DNA of 64,000 nucleotides from Mesorhizobium sp. M00.F.Ca.ET.216.01.1.1 (GTDB lineage Bacteria > Pseudomonadota > Alphaproteobacteria > Rhizobiales > Rhizobiaceae). The DNA lies in NCBI RefSeq assembly GCF_004010325.2, contig NZ_SADR02000001.1:454239-518238 (forward strand), read 5' to 3'. A program made the position numbers and the translations under genes. Of the stretch, positions 8,072-17,301 are shown in pieces; position 1 is the stretch's first letter, and the number at the start of each line of letters is the position of its first letter. Below the pieces are notes generated by a model, which made no database searches, was not told the DNA's origin, and saw nothing but the letters and a program-made list of their open reading frames with translations.

Positions 8072-9529
8072 ATGTCTCAGTCGGGCCAAATGATGACCGT
8101 TCACGGTATTCCGTCAGAAGTTCTCGCTGCCCTTGCGGGTGCCGTCGGGCCAATGGGCGTGACGGTCGACGCCGCCGGCATGACGAAATATCTGGGGGAC
8201 TGGTCCGGTGATCATCACGGCGGCGCCGTTGCCGTGCTGAAGCCGGCTTCGGTCACTGAGGTTCAGGCCGTCGTGAAGCTATGCGGCGCGCTCGGACTTA
8301 GGATTATCCCGCAAGGCGGCAACACCGGGCTGGTGGCGGGCGCGGTCGACATCGAGGCCCGCGGCGCGGTGGTCGTCAGCCTGGAGCGGTTGAATGCCAT
8401 CCGTCTTGTCGACGCAGGCAATTTCATCCTGCAGGCTGACGCCGGTTGTATCCTGCAGCATATCAAGGATGCAGCCGAAGAGCAGGATTGCCTGTTTCCG
8501 CTGGCGCTCGGCGCCCAGGGGAGCTGCCAGATCGGCGGCAATGCAGCAAGCAACGCCGGCGGCGTCAACGTGCTGCGCTACGGCATGGCGCGCGATCTGA
8601 TCCTCGGCCTTGAAGTCGTGCTTGCGGACGGCGAATTGTGGAACGGCCTCTCCGGCCTGCGCAAGGACAATTGCGGCTATGATCTGAAGCAGCTTTTCAT
8701 AGGCAGCGAAGGAACGCTAGGCATCATTACCGGCGTCGAGGTCAAGCTGTTTCCGAAGCCTGCCCGGGTCGAGACCGCGTATCTTGGCGTTGCCTCATTC
8801 GAAGCGGCCGTCGCGCTGTTCCGGGAAGCTCGCCGGGGTTGTTCCGATCTGATATCGGCCTTCGAGATCATCGGCTCGGAATGCATCGATCTAGCGCGGC
8901 TGATCGACGCCAACATCGTTGCGCCGGTCGATGCTCCCGTTCACGTGTTGATCGAGCTGTCCTCCGGCGGCGCGGTCGATCTGCGCGCGATGCTGGTCGA
9001 ATTCCTTGCCGACGCCATGGAGAAAGGCCTCATCACAGCTGCCCTGTTTGCCGAAAGTGGCGCGCAGGCCAAGGCCTTCTGGGCGATCCGCGAAGGGCTG
9101 GTCGAAGGCCAGGCAAAGCGAGGCTACCATGTGCGCACCGATCTTGCCGTGCGGATCTTGGACATCCCTGCCCTCATCGATCAGGCCCGCCGCTTCGTTG
9201 CGCTCGAACATCCGGGCTGGCTGCCGCAGGCCTACGGCCATGCCGGCGATGGCAACATCCATTTCAACGTCCTGCCGCCACTCGGCCTTGCGGAGCGCGA
9301 TGCCCGTACTGCGGGCGCGGACATCACGGCCGGGCTCTACCAGATCGTCAACTCGCTGGGCGGCTCGATCAGCGCCGAGCACGGCATCGGTCGCACCCGC
9401 CATAGCGCTTTCTGGGCCGGATTGGCTCCGCCCCATCGCCGGCTGATTACCGCGCTGAAAAATGCGCTCGATCCCGCTGGGTTGATGAACCCCGGTTGCC
9501 TCTTTCCTTCGATGGAGACTTTTTCATGA
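8072..9529 (+). CDS. FAD-linked 2-hydroxyacid dehydrogenase (GlcD / D-2-hydroxyglutarate dehydrogenase family)
   Basis: Flavoenzyme that oxidises a D-2-hydroxyacid to the 2-oxoacid. An N-terminal PCMH FAD domain (about 45-225) contains 'PQGGNTGLVAG', 'GGNAASNAGG' and 'GSEGTLGIITGVEVKLFP'. The C-terminal FAD-oxidase domain has the metal-binding 'YGHAGDGNIHFN' (about 388-399) and 'SAEHGIGRTR'. Length (485 aa) fits D-lactate / D-2-hydroxyglutarate dehydrogenases. The predicted promoter ends so close to ATG 8072 that translation may start leaderless or at ATG 8090/8093. It overlaps the GntR gene by 4 bp. Substrate unknown. Confidence 0.86.
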   Translation: MSQSGQMMTVHGIPSEVLAALAGAVGPMGVTVDAAGMTKYLGDWSGDHHGGAVAVLKPASVTEVQAVVKLCGALGLRIIPQGGNTGLVAGAVDIEARGAVVVSLERLNAIRLVDAGNFILQADAGCILQHIKDAAEEQDCLFPLALGAQGSCQIGGNAASNAGGVNVLRYGMARDLILGLEVVLADGELWNGLSGLRKDNCGYDLKQLFIGSEGTLGIITGVEVKLFPKPARVETAYLGVASFEAAVALFREARRGCSDLISAFEIIGSECIDLARLIDANIVAPVDAPVHVLIELSSGGAVDLRAMLVEFLADAMEKGLITAALFAESGAQAKAFWAIREGLVEGQAKRGYHVRTDLAVRILDIPALIDQARRFVALEHPGWLPQAYGHAGDGNIHFNVLPPLGLAERDARTAGADITAGLYQIVNSLGGSISAEHGIGRTRHSAFWAGLAPPHRRLITALKNALDPAGLMNPGCLFPSMETFS

Positions 9530-10269
9530 AACAACGACTGGCTGCCATCGGCACCGTTGAAGCGCTGCCGCATCGCGTCGCCACCTTCCTCAGCCGCGAG
9601 ATCGAGTCCGGGGAGCTCAATCCGGGCACGCGGCTGCCGACCGAGCAGCAGCTTTCGGAGAAATTCGGCGTCAGCCGCAATGTGGTGCGTGAGGCGATCG
9701 CACAGCTCAGAGCCGACGGCATGATCGAGGCGCGGCAAGGCATCGGCGCCTTTGTGCTGGCGCCAGAGCAGCGCGCATCGATCCGCATCGACGGCGAAGC
9801 GCTCAAGGAGATGCAGAACATGGAGCGGCTGTTCGAGCTGCGCTGCATCCTTGAAGCCGAGTCAGCCGCGCTTGCCGCCGAACGGCGCAACCAGGAGCAC
9901 CTCGATGCAATCAAGGCTGCGCTCGACCGCATGAGCGGCGAGGAGCGCTGGGAAGAAGGCAGCATCGATGCTGACCTTTTGTTTCATCGCGAGATCGCGC
10001 GCGCCACCGGCAACAATTACATCCACACCTTCATTTCCTTCGTCTGCGAGCAAATCCGCCGCTCGATCCACTATGCCCGTCTCACCAACCCGCTGCACGA
10101 CCTCGTGGAGATCAATGTCGGGGAGCATGTGTGCATCTACGAAGCACTGGTCGCCGGCAATCCGAAAACCGCCGAAGCGGCGATGCGCGCCCATATCATC
10201 GGCGCCGCCGACCGCGTCGGCGTCAAGCTGCCGGCCTCGCGCCCGAAACGCAGTGGCGAAGGGAAATAG
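9526..10269 (+). CDS. GntR family regulator, FadR/FCD subfamily
   Basis: Ligand-responsive repressor of 247 aa. A winged helix domain (about 12-78, 'LPTEQQLSEKFGVSRNVVRE') is followed by an all-helical FCD ligand domain (about 90-235) with histidines placed as in metal-dependent FCD proteins (LFHREIARATGN and 'HDLVEINVGEHVCIYEAL'). FCD ligands are usually small organic acids, which fits a hydroxyacid pathway. The ATG at 9526 overlaps the preceding stop and has ggaga upstream; a longer frame from 9496 is less likely. Probably regulates its own operon. Confidence 0.88.
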   Translation: MKQRLAAIGTVEALPHRVATFLSREIESGELNPGTRLPTEQQLSEKFGVSRNVVREAIAQLRADGMIEARQGIGAFVLAPEQRASIRIDGEALKEMQNMERLFELRCILEAESAALAAERRNQEHLDAIKAALDRMSGEERWEEGSIDADLLFHREIARATGNNYIHTFISFVCEQIRRSIHYARLTNPLHDLVEINVGEHVCIYEALVAGNPKTAEAAMRAHIIGAADRVGVKLPASRPKRSGEGK

Positions 10270-10271
10270 CC

Positions 10272-10709
10272 ATGCCGATCGGCGGTGTGAACCGGATTTC
10301 AGACGTCTGCCTGCTCGTCGAGGATATCCAGCGCACGGTGGATTTCTACGTCGAGAAACTCGGCTTCCGGCTACGCCGCCGTGCCGAAGGTTTTGCGGAT
10401 TTCCATGGCGAGGGCGTCACACTCGCCGCGTGGGAGATTGATCACATCAACAGACACACCGGCGTGTCGAACCTGCGGTCGCCGCGCCACACACACAAGG
10501 TCTGCGTCGCGGTCAGGCTTGACGCACCCGGCGACATCGACCGGCTCCATAGCGAGCTGACGGCCAAGGGCGTGCCATTCCATGGCCTGCCCCAGGACTA
10601 CGGCTGGAATGCGCGCTGCGCCTATTTCACCGACCCTGACGACACACTTTGGGAGCTATACGCCTGGCTCGACGGCGGCCCAGGCGACTACCACGACGAA
10701 CAGCCGTAG
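10272..10709 (+). CDS. VOC family (glyoxalase/dioxygenase fold) protein
   Basis: A 145-aa single vicinal-oxygen-chelate unit. The pattern is typical: 'NRISDVCLLVEDIQRTVDFY', 'LGFRLRRR' near the start, and 'AYFTDPDDTLWELY' with the metal-ligand Glu near the end. A central His lies in HTHKVCVAV. Possible roles are epimerase, dioxygenase or lyase acting on the imported compound; the sequence does not decide. Only 2 bases separate it from the regulator stop, and 65 bases from the binding-protein start, so it belongs to the same unit. Confidence 0.82.
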   Translation: MPIGGVNRISDVCLLVEDIQRTVDFYVEKLGFRLRRRAEGFADFHGEGVTLAAWEIDHINRHTGVSNLRSPRHTHKVCVAVRLDAPGDIDRLHSELTAKGVPFHGLPQDYGWNARCAYFTDPDDTLWELYAWLDGGPGDYHDEQP

Positions 10710-10774
10710 ACGAGCCGCGCCGGCGGGAGCGGCGCGGCCAAGAGACGAAACAAGTCTTGCAACAGGAGCGAAAA

Positions 10775-11827
10775 ATGAGTGGGAACCAACAATACGACAT
10801 GAACCGCCGCACCTTCGTAAAGACCGGTTTTTCCGGCCTGGTGGCCGCATCTTCCGGCATGCAGCTTTTGCTCACTCCAGGCGCCAAAGCGGCTGGAAAG
10901 GTCGTCATCCAGTATGACTGGCTGATGTCGAACGGGCAGATCGGTGACATCGCTGCCGTCGCCAATGGCTATTTCAGGGATGCCGGGCTCGAGGTGGAAT
11001 TCAGTCCCGGCGGGCCCAATGCCTCGACGGTGCCGCCTGTCATCTCCGGCGCGGCGCAGCTCGGCCAATTCTCGGAAACGCCGCAGCTTTATGCCGCGCG
11101 GGCCAGCGGCGTACCGGTAAGGATCATCGCCTGCGGCTTTCGCACCGGCCCCTATGCGTTCACCTCGAAGGCCGCGAATCCGATCCGAGGCGTGTCGGAC
11201 CTCAAGGGCAAGAAGATCGGCATTCAGCCGACGGCGCGTTTCGTTATCGACGAGATCCTTTCGAAGAACGGCATCGACCCCTCCGAGGTCACTGTCGTCA
11301 ATGTCGGTTTCGACAAGGCGCCACTGGTGCGCGGCGACGTCGATGCCATCGGCGGCTGGATCACCAACACGCAGGCGCTGAGCGTCGTCGGAGATGACCG
11401 CATCGATCTTCTGGTACGCGATCTCGGGCTGAACTCTTACGCCGACGTCTACTTCGCCACCGACACGGCGATAGAGCAGGACCCGGACACGCTGGCGAAA
11501 TTCATCGGCGCTGTCGCGAAGGGCTGGGGCTGGGTGCACGCCAATCCGCAGGAGGCGGTGAAGAAGATGGTCGCGGCCTATCCGGAAATGGATCTCGGCT
11601 GGGAACAGAAAACCGTCAATCTTGTGCTGAAGCTCTCCTTCGACGCGGCGACCGCCAAGGACGGATGGGGAACATTCGATCCAGCCTCCATCGAGGAGCA
11701 GTTGGCGCTGCTGGACAAGGTCGGCCAGTATCCGAACGGCCGGCCGGCGGCGGCGGACGTCTACACCGCCAAGATCCTCGAATTGTCGGCTGCCGACCGG
11801 CCCAAGCTCGACGCGCCCGCCGCTTGA
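10775..11827 (+). CDS. ABC transporter substrate-binding protein, NitT/TauT (SsuA/NMT1-like) family
   Basis: Periplasmic receptor, 350 aa, exported by the Tat route: the twin-arginine motif NRRTFVK is at residues 10-16 and is followed by a hydrophobic stretch ending near AKAAGK. The mature part shows the NMT1/SsuA-type fold ('VVIQYDWLMSNGQIGDIAAV', 'GVSDLKGKKIGIQ', 'SYADVYFATD'). The ribosome site aggagcg precedes the ATG. Its stop overlaps the ATPase start (tgatg). Family members bind sulfonates, nitrate, pyrimidine precursors or aromatic acids; the ligand here is unknown. Confidence 0.88.
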   Translation: MSGNQQYDMNRRTFVKTGFSGLVAASSGMQLLLTPGAKAAGKVVIQYDWLMSNGQIGDIAAVANGYFRDAGLEVEFSPGGPNASTVPPVISGAAQLGQFSETPQLYAARASGVPVRIIACGFRTGPYAFTSKAANPIRGVSDLKGKKIGIQPTARFVIDEILSKNGIDPSEVTVVNVGFDKAPLVRGDVDAIGGWITNTQALSVVGDDRIDLLVRDLGLNSYADVYFATDTAIEQDPDTLAKFIGAVAKGWGWVHANPQEAVKKMVAAYPEMDLGWEQKTVNLVLKLSFDAATAKDGWGTFDPASIEEQLALLDKVGQYPNGRPAAADVYTAKILELSAADRPKLDAPAA

Positions 11828-12600
11828 TGGCGAACGCGATCGAGGCCCGCAAGCTGGATGTCGGTTATGGCAGCCGACGGCAAGCGGTGAAAGTGCTCTC
11901 CGGCCTCGACCTCACGGTCCAGGCCGGCTCCTTTCTATCGATCCTCGGACCGTCGGGATGCGGCAAGTCGACCTTGCTTCGGGTGGTCGCCGACCTGCTC
12001 GAGCCGCTCGGCGGAACGATCAGCGTGCTTGGAGAGACGCCGCATGCGGTTCGTTCGCGCCGTGATGTCGGCTTCGTCTTCCAGGACTCGACACTGCTGC
12101 CCTGGCGCACGGTGCGCGACAACGTCCGCCTGCCGCTCGATGTCGGGCAAGGCCGGCTTACCCGAACAATCGACGACCGCACCGACCAGTTGCTGGCGCT
12201 GATGGGCCTTGCCGGCTTCGGCGAGCGTCTCCCGCACCAGCTGTCGGGTGGCCAGCGGCAGCGGGTGGCGATCGCCCGCGCCCTGCTTGGACAGCCCCAG
12301 CTACTGCTGATGGACGAACCTTTCGGCGCGCTGGACGAGATCACGCGCGACCGCCTCAACGACGAGCTTCTGGCCTTGTGGCGACGCTCGCGCGCGACAA
12401 TCCTTTTCGTCACCCATTCGATCGCCGAAGCCGCCTATCTCGGCGAGCGGGTCATCGTTCTCGCCGCCAATCCGGGGCGCCTGGTCAAGGATATGGACAT
12501 GCGGCCGTTCAAGCAGGAAGCAAACCGCTGCTCGCGCGAGGATCCGGCAATCATCTCCGCCATGGCTGAATTGCGCAGCGCGCTGGAGCAGGCCTCATGA
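11827..12600 (+). CDS. ABC transporter ATP-binding protein (SsuB/TauB-like)
   Basis: ATPase of the NitT/TauT-type importer, 257 aa. Walker [10 protein letters not shown] at 41-49, Q-loop in 'VGFVFQDSTLLPWRTV', signature LSGGQ at 139-143, Walker B LLLMDEP ending near 165, and the switch His in VTHSIAEA. The ATG overlaps the stop of the binding protein by one base, and its own stop overlaps the permease by 4 bp, so translation of the three transport genes is coupled. Confidence 0.92.
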   Translation: MANAIEARKLDVGYGSRRQAVKVLSGLDLTVQAGSFLSILGPSGCGKSTLLRVVADLLEPLGGTISVLGETPHAVRSRRDVGFVFQDSTLLPWRTVRDNVRLPLDVGQGRLTRTIDDRTDQLLALMGLAGFGERLPHQLSGGQRQRVAIARALLGQPQLLLMDEPFGALDEITRDRLNDELLALWRRSRATILFVTHSIAEAAYLGERVIVLAANPGRLVKDMDMRPFKQEANRCSREDPAIISAMAELRSALEQAS

Positions 12601-13352
12601 GACAGGCACCTTTGCTGCCGGCACTGGCGATCGCCCTGCCCGTTTTCGGCGCCGCGTCGATCCTGCTCGCCTGGCAGTTCCTGCTGCCTTGGCTCGGCGT
12701 GCCGGCCTATATCGTGCCGACGCCGACGGCTATATTCGGCGTCTTCGAGAAGAACCTGGCGCTTCTGTTCGGCAATCTCAGGCCAACGCTGGTCGAGGCC
12801 TTGGCGGGGTTCGTCATCGGCAATCTTGCCGGCGTGCTGCTTGCGGTGCTGTTCGTGCACAGCCGCATGCTGCAAGCCGCCTATTTTCCGATCGTGCTGT
12901 TCTTCAACACGATCCCGGTGCTTGCGCTGTCGCCGATCATCATCCTGATCTTCGGTCTCGGCATGACACCGAAGATCGTCATCGCGGCAGTCATCTGCTT
13001 CTTCCCGACGCTGGTGAACATGATCCGCGGGCTGGATTCGGCAAGCGACAGCGAGCACGAGCTGTTTCGGGTGCTGTCGGCGACGCGCTGGGAGATATTC
13101 TGGAGCCTGCGTCTGCCAAGAGCCCTGCCAATGCTGTTTTCCTCCTTGAGGATCGCGTCCGCGACCGCCGTCATTGGCGCCATCGTCGGCGAGTGGATCG
13201 GCTCAGACAAGGGTCTCGGTGCGCTGATCATCCAGGCGACCTTCAACTACCAGTCGGACCGGCTTTATGCGGCGATCGTGCTGTCGTCGTCGTTGTCGAT
13301 CGTGCTGTTTTGCGCGGTAGTCCTGCTGGAGCGGCGCGCCATCCGGTACTGA
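12597..13352 (+). CDS. ABC transporter permease (SsuC/TauC-like)
   Basis: Inner-membrane subunit, 251 aa, about six hydrophobic helices. The BPD_transp_1 coupling loop is visible around 'ELFRVLSATRWEIFWSLRLP', followed by 'AVIGAIVGEWIGSDKGLG', both typical of nitrate/sulfonate/taurine permeases. It overlaps the ATPase gene by 4 bp and ends the six-gene unit. tRNA-Val follows on the other strand with no clear terminator between. Confidence 0.9.
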   Translation: MRQAPLLPALAIALPVFGAASILLAWQFLLPWLGVPAYIVPTPTAIFGVFEKNLALLFGNLRPTLVEALAGFVIGNLAGVLLAVLFVHSRMLQAAYFPIVLFFNTIPVLALSPIIILIFGLGMTPKIVIAAVICFFPTLVNMIRGLDSASDSEHELFRVLSATRWEIFWSLRLPRALPMLFSSLRIASATAVIGAIVGEWIGSDKGLGALIIQATFNYQSDRLYAAIVLSSSLSIVLFCAVVLLERRAIRY

Positions 13353-13407
13353 ACAGGTGCCAATCCGATCGATCAGCCGAAGCATCCTGACGACACTGTG
13401 GGGAAAC

Positions 13408-13483
<76 letters not shown>

Positions 13484-13627
13484 GCTCCGGGCCGGACCTT
13501 TAAGCAGTTAAGGCAGGCTTCGCAAGGCCAAATGAGCAGGCAGGGTCCCGGCCATCAATGTTTTGGCTAGCAAAGGCCGCTTGTCAAAAAACCTTCTCCT
13601 GTTTGCTGTTATGCTGTCACGGCGCGC

Positions 13628-13656
13628 TTGACACCCAGTGGCGAACCCCTTATCCA
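13628..13656 (+). promoter_or_regulatory. Promoter of tRNA-Asp
   Basis: TTGACA (13628-13633), 17-base spacer, TATCCA (13651-13656). The predicted start is about 13663, leaving a 37-nt 5' leader before the tRNA. Confidence 0.6.
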
Positions 13657-13699
13657 CCGCCCCAACGACAAACACGGCTGACACGTGTTCGTCTTGTGC

Positions 13700-13776
13700 G
13701 CGGGTGTAGCTCAGTCGGTTAGAGTGCCGGCCTGTCACGCCGGAGGTCGCGGGTTCGAGCCCCGTCACTCGCGCCA
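13700..13776 (+). tRNA. tRNA-Asp (anticodon GTC), CCA encoded
   Basis: Acceptor stem GCGGGTG / CACTCGC with one G-T pair, discriminator G, encoded CCA. Anticodon stem CCGGC / GCCGG with loop CTGTCAC gives GTC. T arm is CGGGTTCGAGCCCCG. A short hairpin agggc-ttag-gccct follows the CCA. Confidence 0.96.
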
Positions 13777-13957
13777 TTTATTTCAAGGGCTTAGGCCCTG
13801 CTCTCAAAAAAGTTTCAACTTTCATTTTCCGGAGAGTTTCAACTTTTTCGTTGCGTTCCTGTCGGAGCAGCCCGCGCCCCTTGCAGCGGAAGCTCGATCA
13901 TCAGCATTTCAGGCCAAAGCAACTGCTCAGGTGCTGGCCGCAAACGGCTCGAACCAG

Positions 13958-14236
13958 CTACCGCAGACGCGCTCGATGCCATCGCTGCCGAGATTTCCGC
14001 AAATCTCCACCAAGCGGCGGCGTGGAATTTGCCGATGCCTGGCTTGCCTCGGCGCCTCTCCATGCCCGACTGTGGATCAAGCTGACGACCAGACCGATAT
14101 AGCCAACCTGAAGAATGATCATCGCGAGAATAGCCCAACCGAGCGCCGTCCAGACGGAACCGGTTTCTACTTCAGCCCTGATCGCCACGATGAACGACGT
14201 CGCGAACATGCCCACCAAAAATTGCCGAAAATACAT
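13958..14236 (-). CDS. Small membrane protein, SyrA/ExoX-like (exopolysaccharide production repressor family)
   Basis: A 92-aa protein with two hydrophobic segments (about 3-20 and 27-53) separated by 'RAEVETGSVWTALGW', then a basic, soluble tail. This layout, the MYFRQFLVG start and the 'LQVGYIGLVVSLI' second helix recall the rhizobial SyrA/ExoX family, small inner-membrane proteins that alter exopolysaccharide production. The ribosome site is weak. It is isolated between tRNA-Asp and the sugar locus, about 31 kb from the polysaccharide genes. The family call rests on pattern memory, not alignment. Confidence 0.55.
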   Translation of the reverse strand: MYFRQFLVGMFATSFIVAIRAEVETGSVWTALGWAILAMIILQVGYIGLVVSLIHSRAWRGAEASQASANSTPPLGGDLRKSRQRWHRARLR

Positions 14237-14526
14237 AGTTGCCCAGCACCCAATGTTTGGCGATTTAGGCGTTCAAATCGGTCGTTAAAGAGCCCGTCGC
14301 CCCATTTGCGAAGCGGCGGGGCCCCCCAGATTGCCCCCGACTGCCGGTGATGGTCGACCCCGGCATTGCTGACAGTGCAATTGCGGTGCCAGACACAGTG
14401 ATCCATTACGGGACACCTATGCCGATGGCGCAAGATGGGATTGCCGATTAATATTAACTGTTGCTAATGTGCAACCCGTGGTCGGAACGGACCAAATTGG
14501 AGAGCGCCGGTGAGGTTGCGCGAGCC

Positions 14527-15453
14527 TCACCCCCTAGCGAGCAGCGCTTCAACCTCTTGCAGCGTCGGCATTGACGGCGCGGTGCCGTGCCTGGTCACCG
14601 AAATGCCAGCGACGGCGCAGGCGAAGCGCACCGCCTGCAACGGTTCCACTCCTCTCGCCAAAGCCGCGGCCAGGCCGCCGTTGAAGGCATCGCCTGCGCC
14701 GGTGGTCTCGACCACCGGGCCGGCATTGACAGCATCGACATGGTCGGAGCGATCAGCCGTATGCAGGAGCGCACCCTTGTCGCCGAGCGTCACTATGACG
14801 GCGCTGACGCCCTTTTTGAGCAGACTGTCGGCGGCGCGGCGGGCATCGTCGATCGACGAAACCTTGATGCCGGTCAGTTCCTCTGCCTCGGTCTCGTTGG
14901 GCGTGACAAAGTCGCAGAGCGTGTAGATGCGGGCAGGCAGGCTTGCCGCCGGGGCCGGGTTGAGGATAGTCGTGACCCCTGCCCCGCGCGCAATCTCGAG
15001 CGCCCGCAGCGCCGCTTCGATCGGCTGTTCGAGCTGGGTGACGAAGACGCCGGCCGAGCGGATCAGCCCGGCATGGGCGTCGATATCGGCAGGCGAAATC
15101 AGCATGGCGGCACCGGGGCTGACGATGATGGCGTTGTTGCCGCTCGTCTCCTCGACGAAGATGTAGGCCGCACCGGTGTAACTCTCAGGCGTATCGATAA
15201 CGGCGCTCTTCACGCCGGCCTGTGTCCAGGTCTGCCTGGCCATGTCGGCAAAGGGGTCGACGCCAAGCCGCGTCAGGAAGGTGATGTCGGCCCCAAGCCG
15301 GCCGGCCGCCACCGCCTGGTTGGAACCCTTGCCGCCCGGGCCAAGGGTGAAGGATGTGCCAAGCAGCGTCTCGCCCATGCGCGGCTGGCGGGCGGCGCGG
15401 TAGGCGGTGTCGGCGACGAAGACGCCGAGTATGACGACGGGCTTGCCTGGCAT
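14527..15453 (-). CDS. PfkB family sugar kinase (ribokinase-like)
   Basis: Cytoplasmic ATP-dependent sugar kinase, 308 aa. The PfkB signatures are present: GGKGSNQAVA at 40-49 near the start and 'ETTGAGDAFNGG' containing the catalytic base Asp255. Length fits ribokinase. The stop of the upstream RbsD/FucU-like gene is 4 bases before its ATG, so the mutarotase and the kinase should act in sequence: anomer or ring-form conversion, then phosphorylation. The substrate could be ribose or another pentose/deoxyhexose. Confidence 0.9.
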   Translation of the reverse strand: MPGKPVVILGVFVADTAYRAARQPRMGETLLGTSFTLGPGGKGSNQAVAAGRLGADITFLTRLGVDPFADMARQTWTQAGVKSAVIDTPESYTGAAYIFVEETSGNNAIIVSPGAAMLISPADIDAHAGLIRSAGVFVTQLEQPIEAALRALEIARGAGVTTILNPAPAASLPARIYTLCDFVTPNETEAEELTGIKVSSIDDARRAADSLLKKGVSAVIVTLGDKGALLHTADRSDHVDAVNAGPVVETTGAGDAFNGGLAAALARGVEPLQAVRFACAVAGISVTRHGTAPSMPTLQEVEALLARG

Positions 15454-15457
15454 CTAC

Positions 15458-15910
15458 CTACTCCGCGTCCGGCGGCACAACGCCCTTGCGGAAGGCAAAG
15501 CAGCCGTAGAAGCGGCGCTCGCCGGTCTGGATGACGCAATAGGCCTTCTTGGCGCGTTCGTAGAATGCATAGCGCTCGACAGAAATCATCGGCCATGGCT
15601 TGCCCTCCGCCGCATCGATCTCCTTTTGCACTTGCCTCTGCACGGGCGGGATCTCGTCCGGCTGCCCGACGATCTCCATGCGGGCGGCCGCGTCGTCAAC
15701 GAAGCTGTCCAGCGGATAGAGCGACAGCACCGCCTTGACCACGTCCGCCGCCGGCGCATCTATGCGCAGCAGCCGGCCAAGCACGGTCTGGCGCGCCACC
15801 GAATCGGAGGGGAAATTGGTGTCGGCGATGATCAGGTCGTCGCCGTGCCCCATTGCCCGCAGCGCCTGAAGCACATCGGCATTGAGCAACGGGTTGATCC
15901 CTTTGAGCAT
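15458..15910 (-). CDS. RbsD/FucU family sugar mutarotase
   Basis: A 150-aa protein that interconverts sugar anomers or pyranose forms before phosphorylation or oxidation. 'MLKGINPLLNADVLQALRAM' followed by GHGDDLIIADTNFP gives the catalytic His and Asp of the family. Overall the sequence reads closer to FucU (L-fucose mutarotase) than RbsD, with a C-terminal 'AYCVIQTGERRFYGCF'. The ATG at 15910 has ggagg upstream on its strand; the frame is open to 15994 but that extension has no support. Middle gene of the ATPase-mutarotase-kinase unit. Confidence 0.85.
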   Translation of the reverse strand: MLKGINPLLNADVLQALRAMGHGDDLIIADTNFPSDSVARQTVLGRLLRIDAPAADVVKAVLSLYPLDSFVDDAAARMEIVGQPDEIPPVQRQVQKEIDAAEGKPWPMISVERYAFYERAKKAYCVIQTGERRFYGCFAFRKGVVPPDAE

Positions 15911-15947
15911 GATGTTCCTCCCGGACGGGTTTTTTTGGATGTGAAAA

Positions 15948-17006
<1,059 letters not shown>

Positions 17007-17091
17007 CGGGCCCCCTTTCGTTGCGGTGAAGCTAACCAACGCAAACGGCAAGGGCAAGTCAGTCTTTTATAGATAAAAAACCCCATTCTCG

Positions 17092-17120
17092 TTGACACGG
17101 CACTTGGTTGTGAGAATAGT
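17092..17120 (+). promoter_or_regulatory. Candidate promoter in the divergent sugar-transport control region
   Basis: TTGACA (17092-17097), 17-base spacer, AATAGT (17115-17120), oriented toward the binding-protein gene at 17302. The -10 matches consensus at four of six positions. The 295-bp region 17007-17301 separates the two arms of the locus and must hold both promoters; I could not identify an operator with confidence. Confidence 0.4.
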
Positions 17121-17301
17121 GAAAGGGCTCGGGTTATGACCCTGTTCCGGGCGCGCCGGCACGCTTGTCCGGACCACGGAAATCGAAGCGTCGCGGGAGG
17201 AAAACTTGGGCCGCTATTTCCAGGAGTCGCTGTTGTTGGGGAACACGTCCAGGGCTCCAAGCATTTGAAACGATCACCATTGAAATTCTGGGAGGAATGA
17301 G

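Noticed and set aside
13700..13776. tRNA-Asp as attachment site of an integrated island
   Set aside because: No second copy of the tRNA 3' end and no integrase gene was found in the window.
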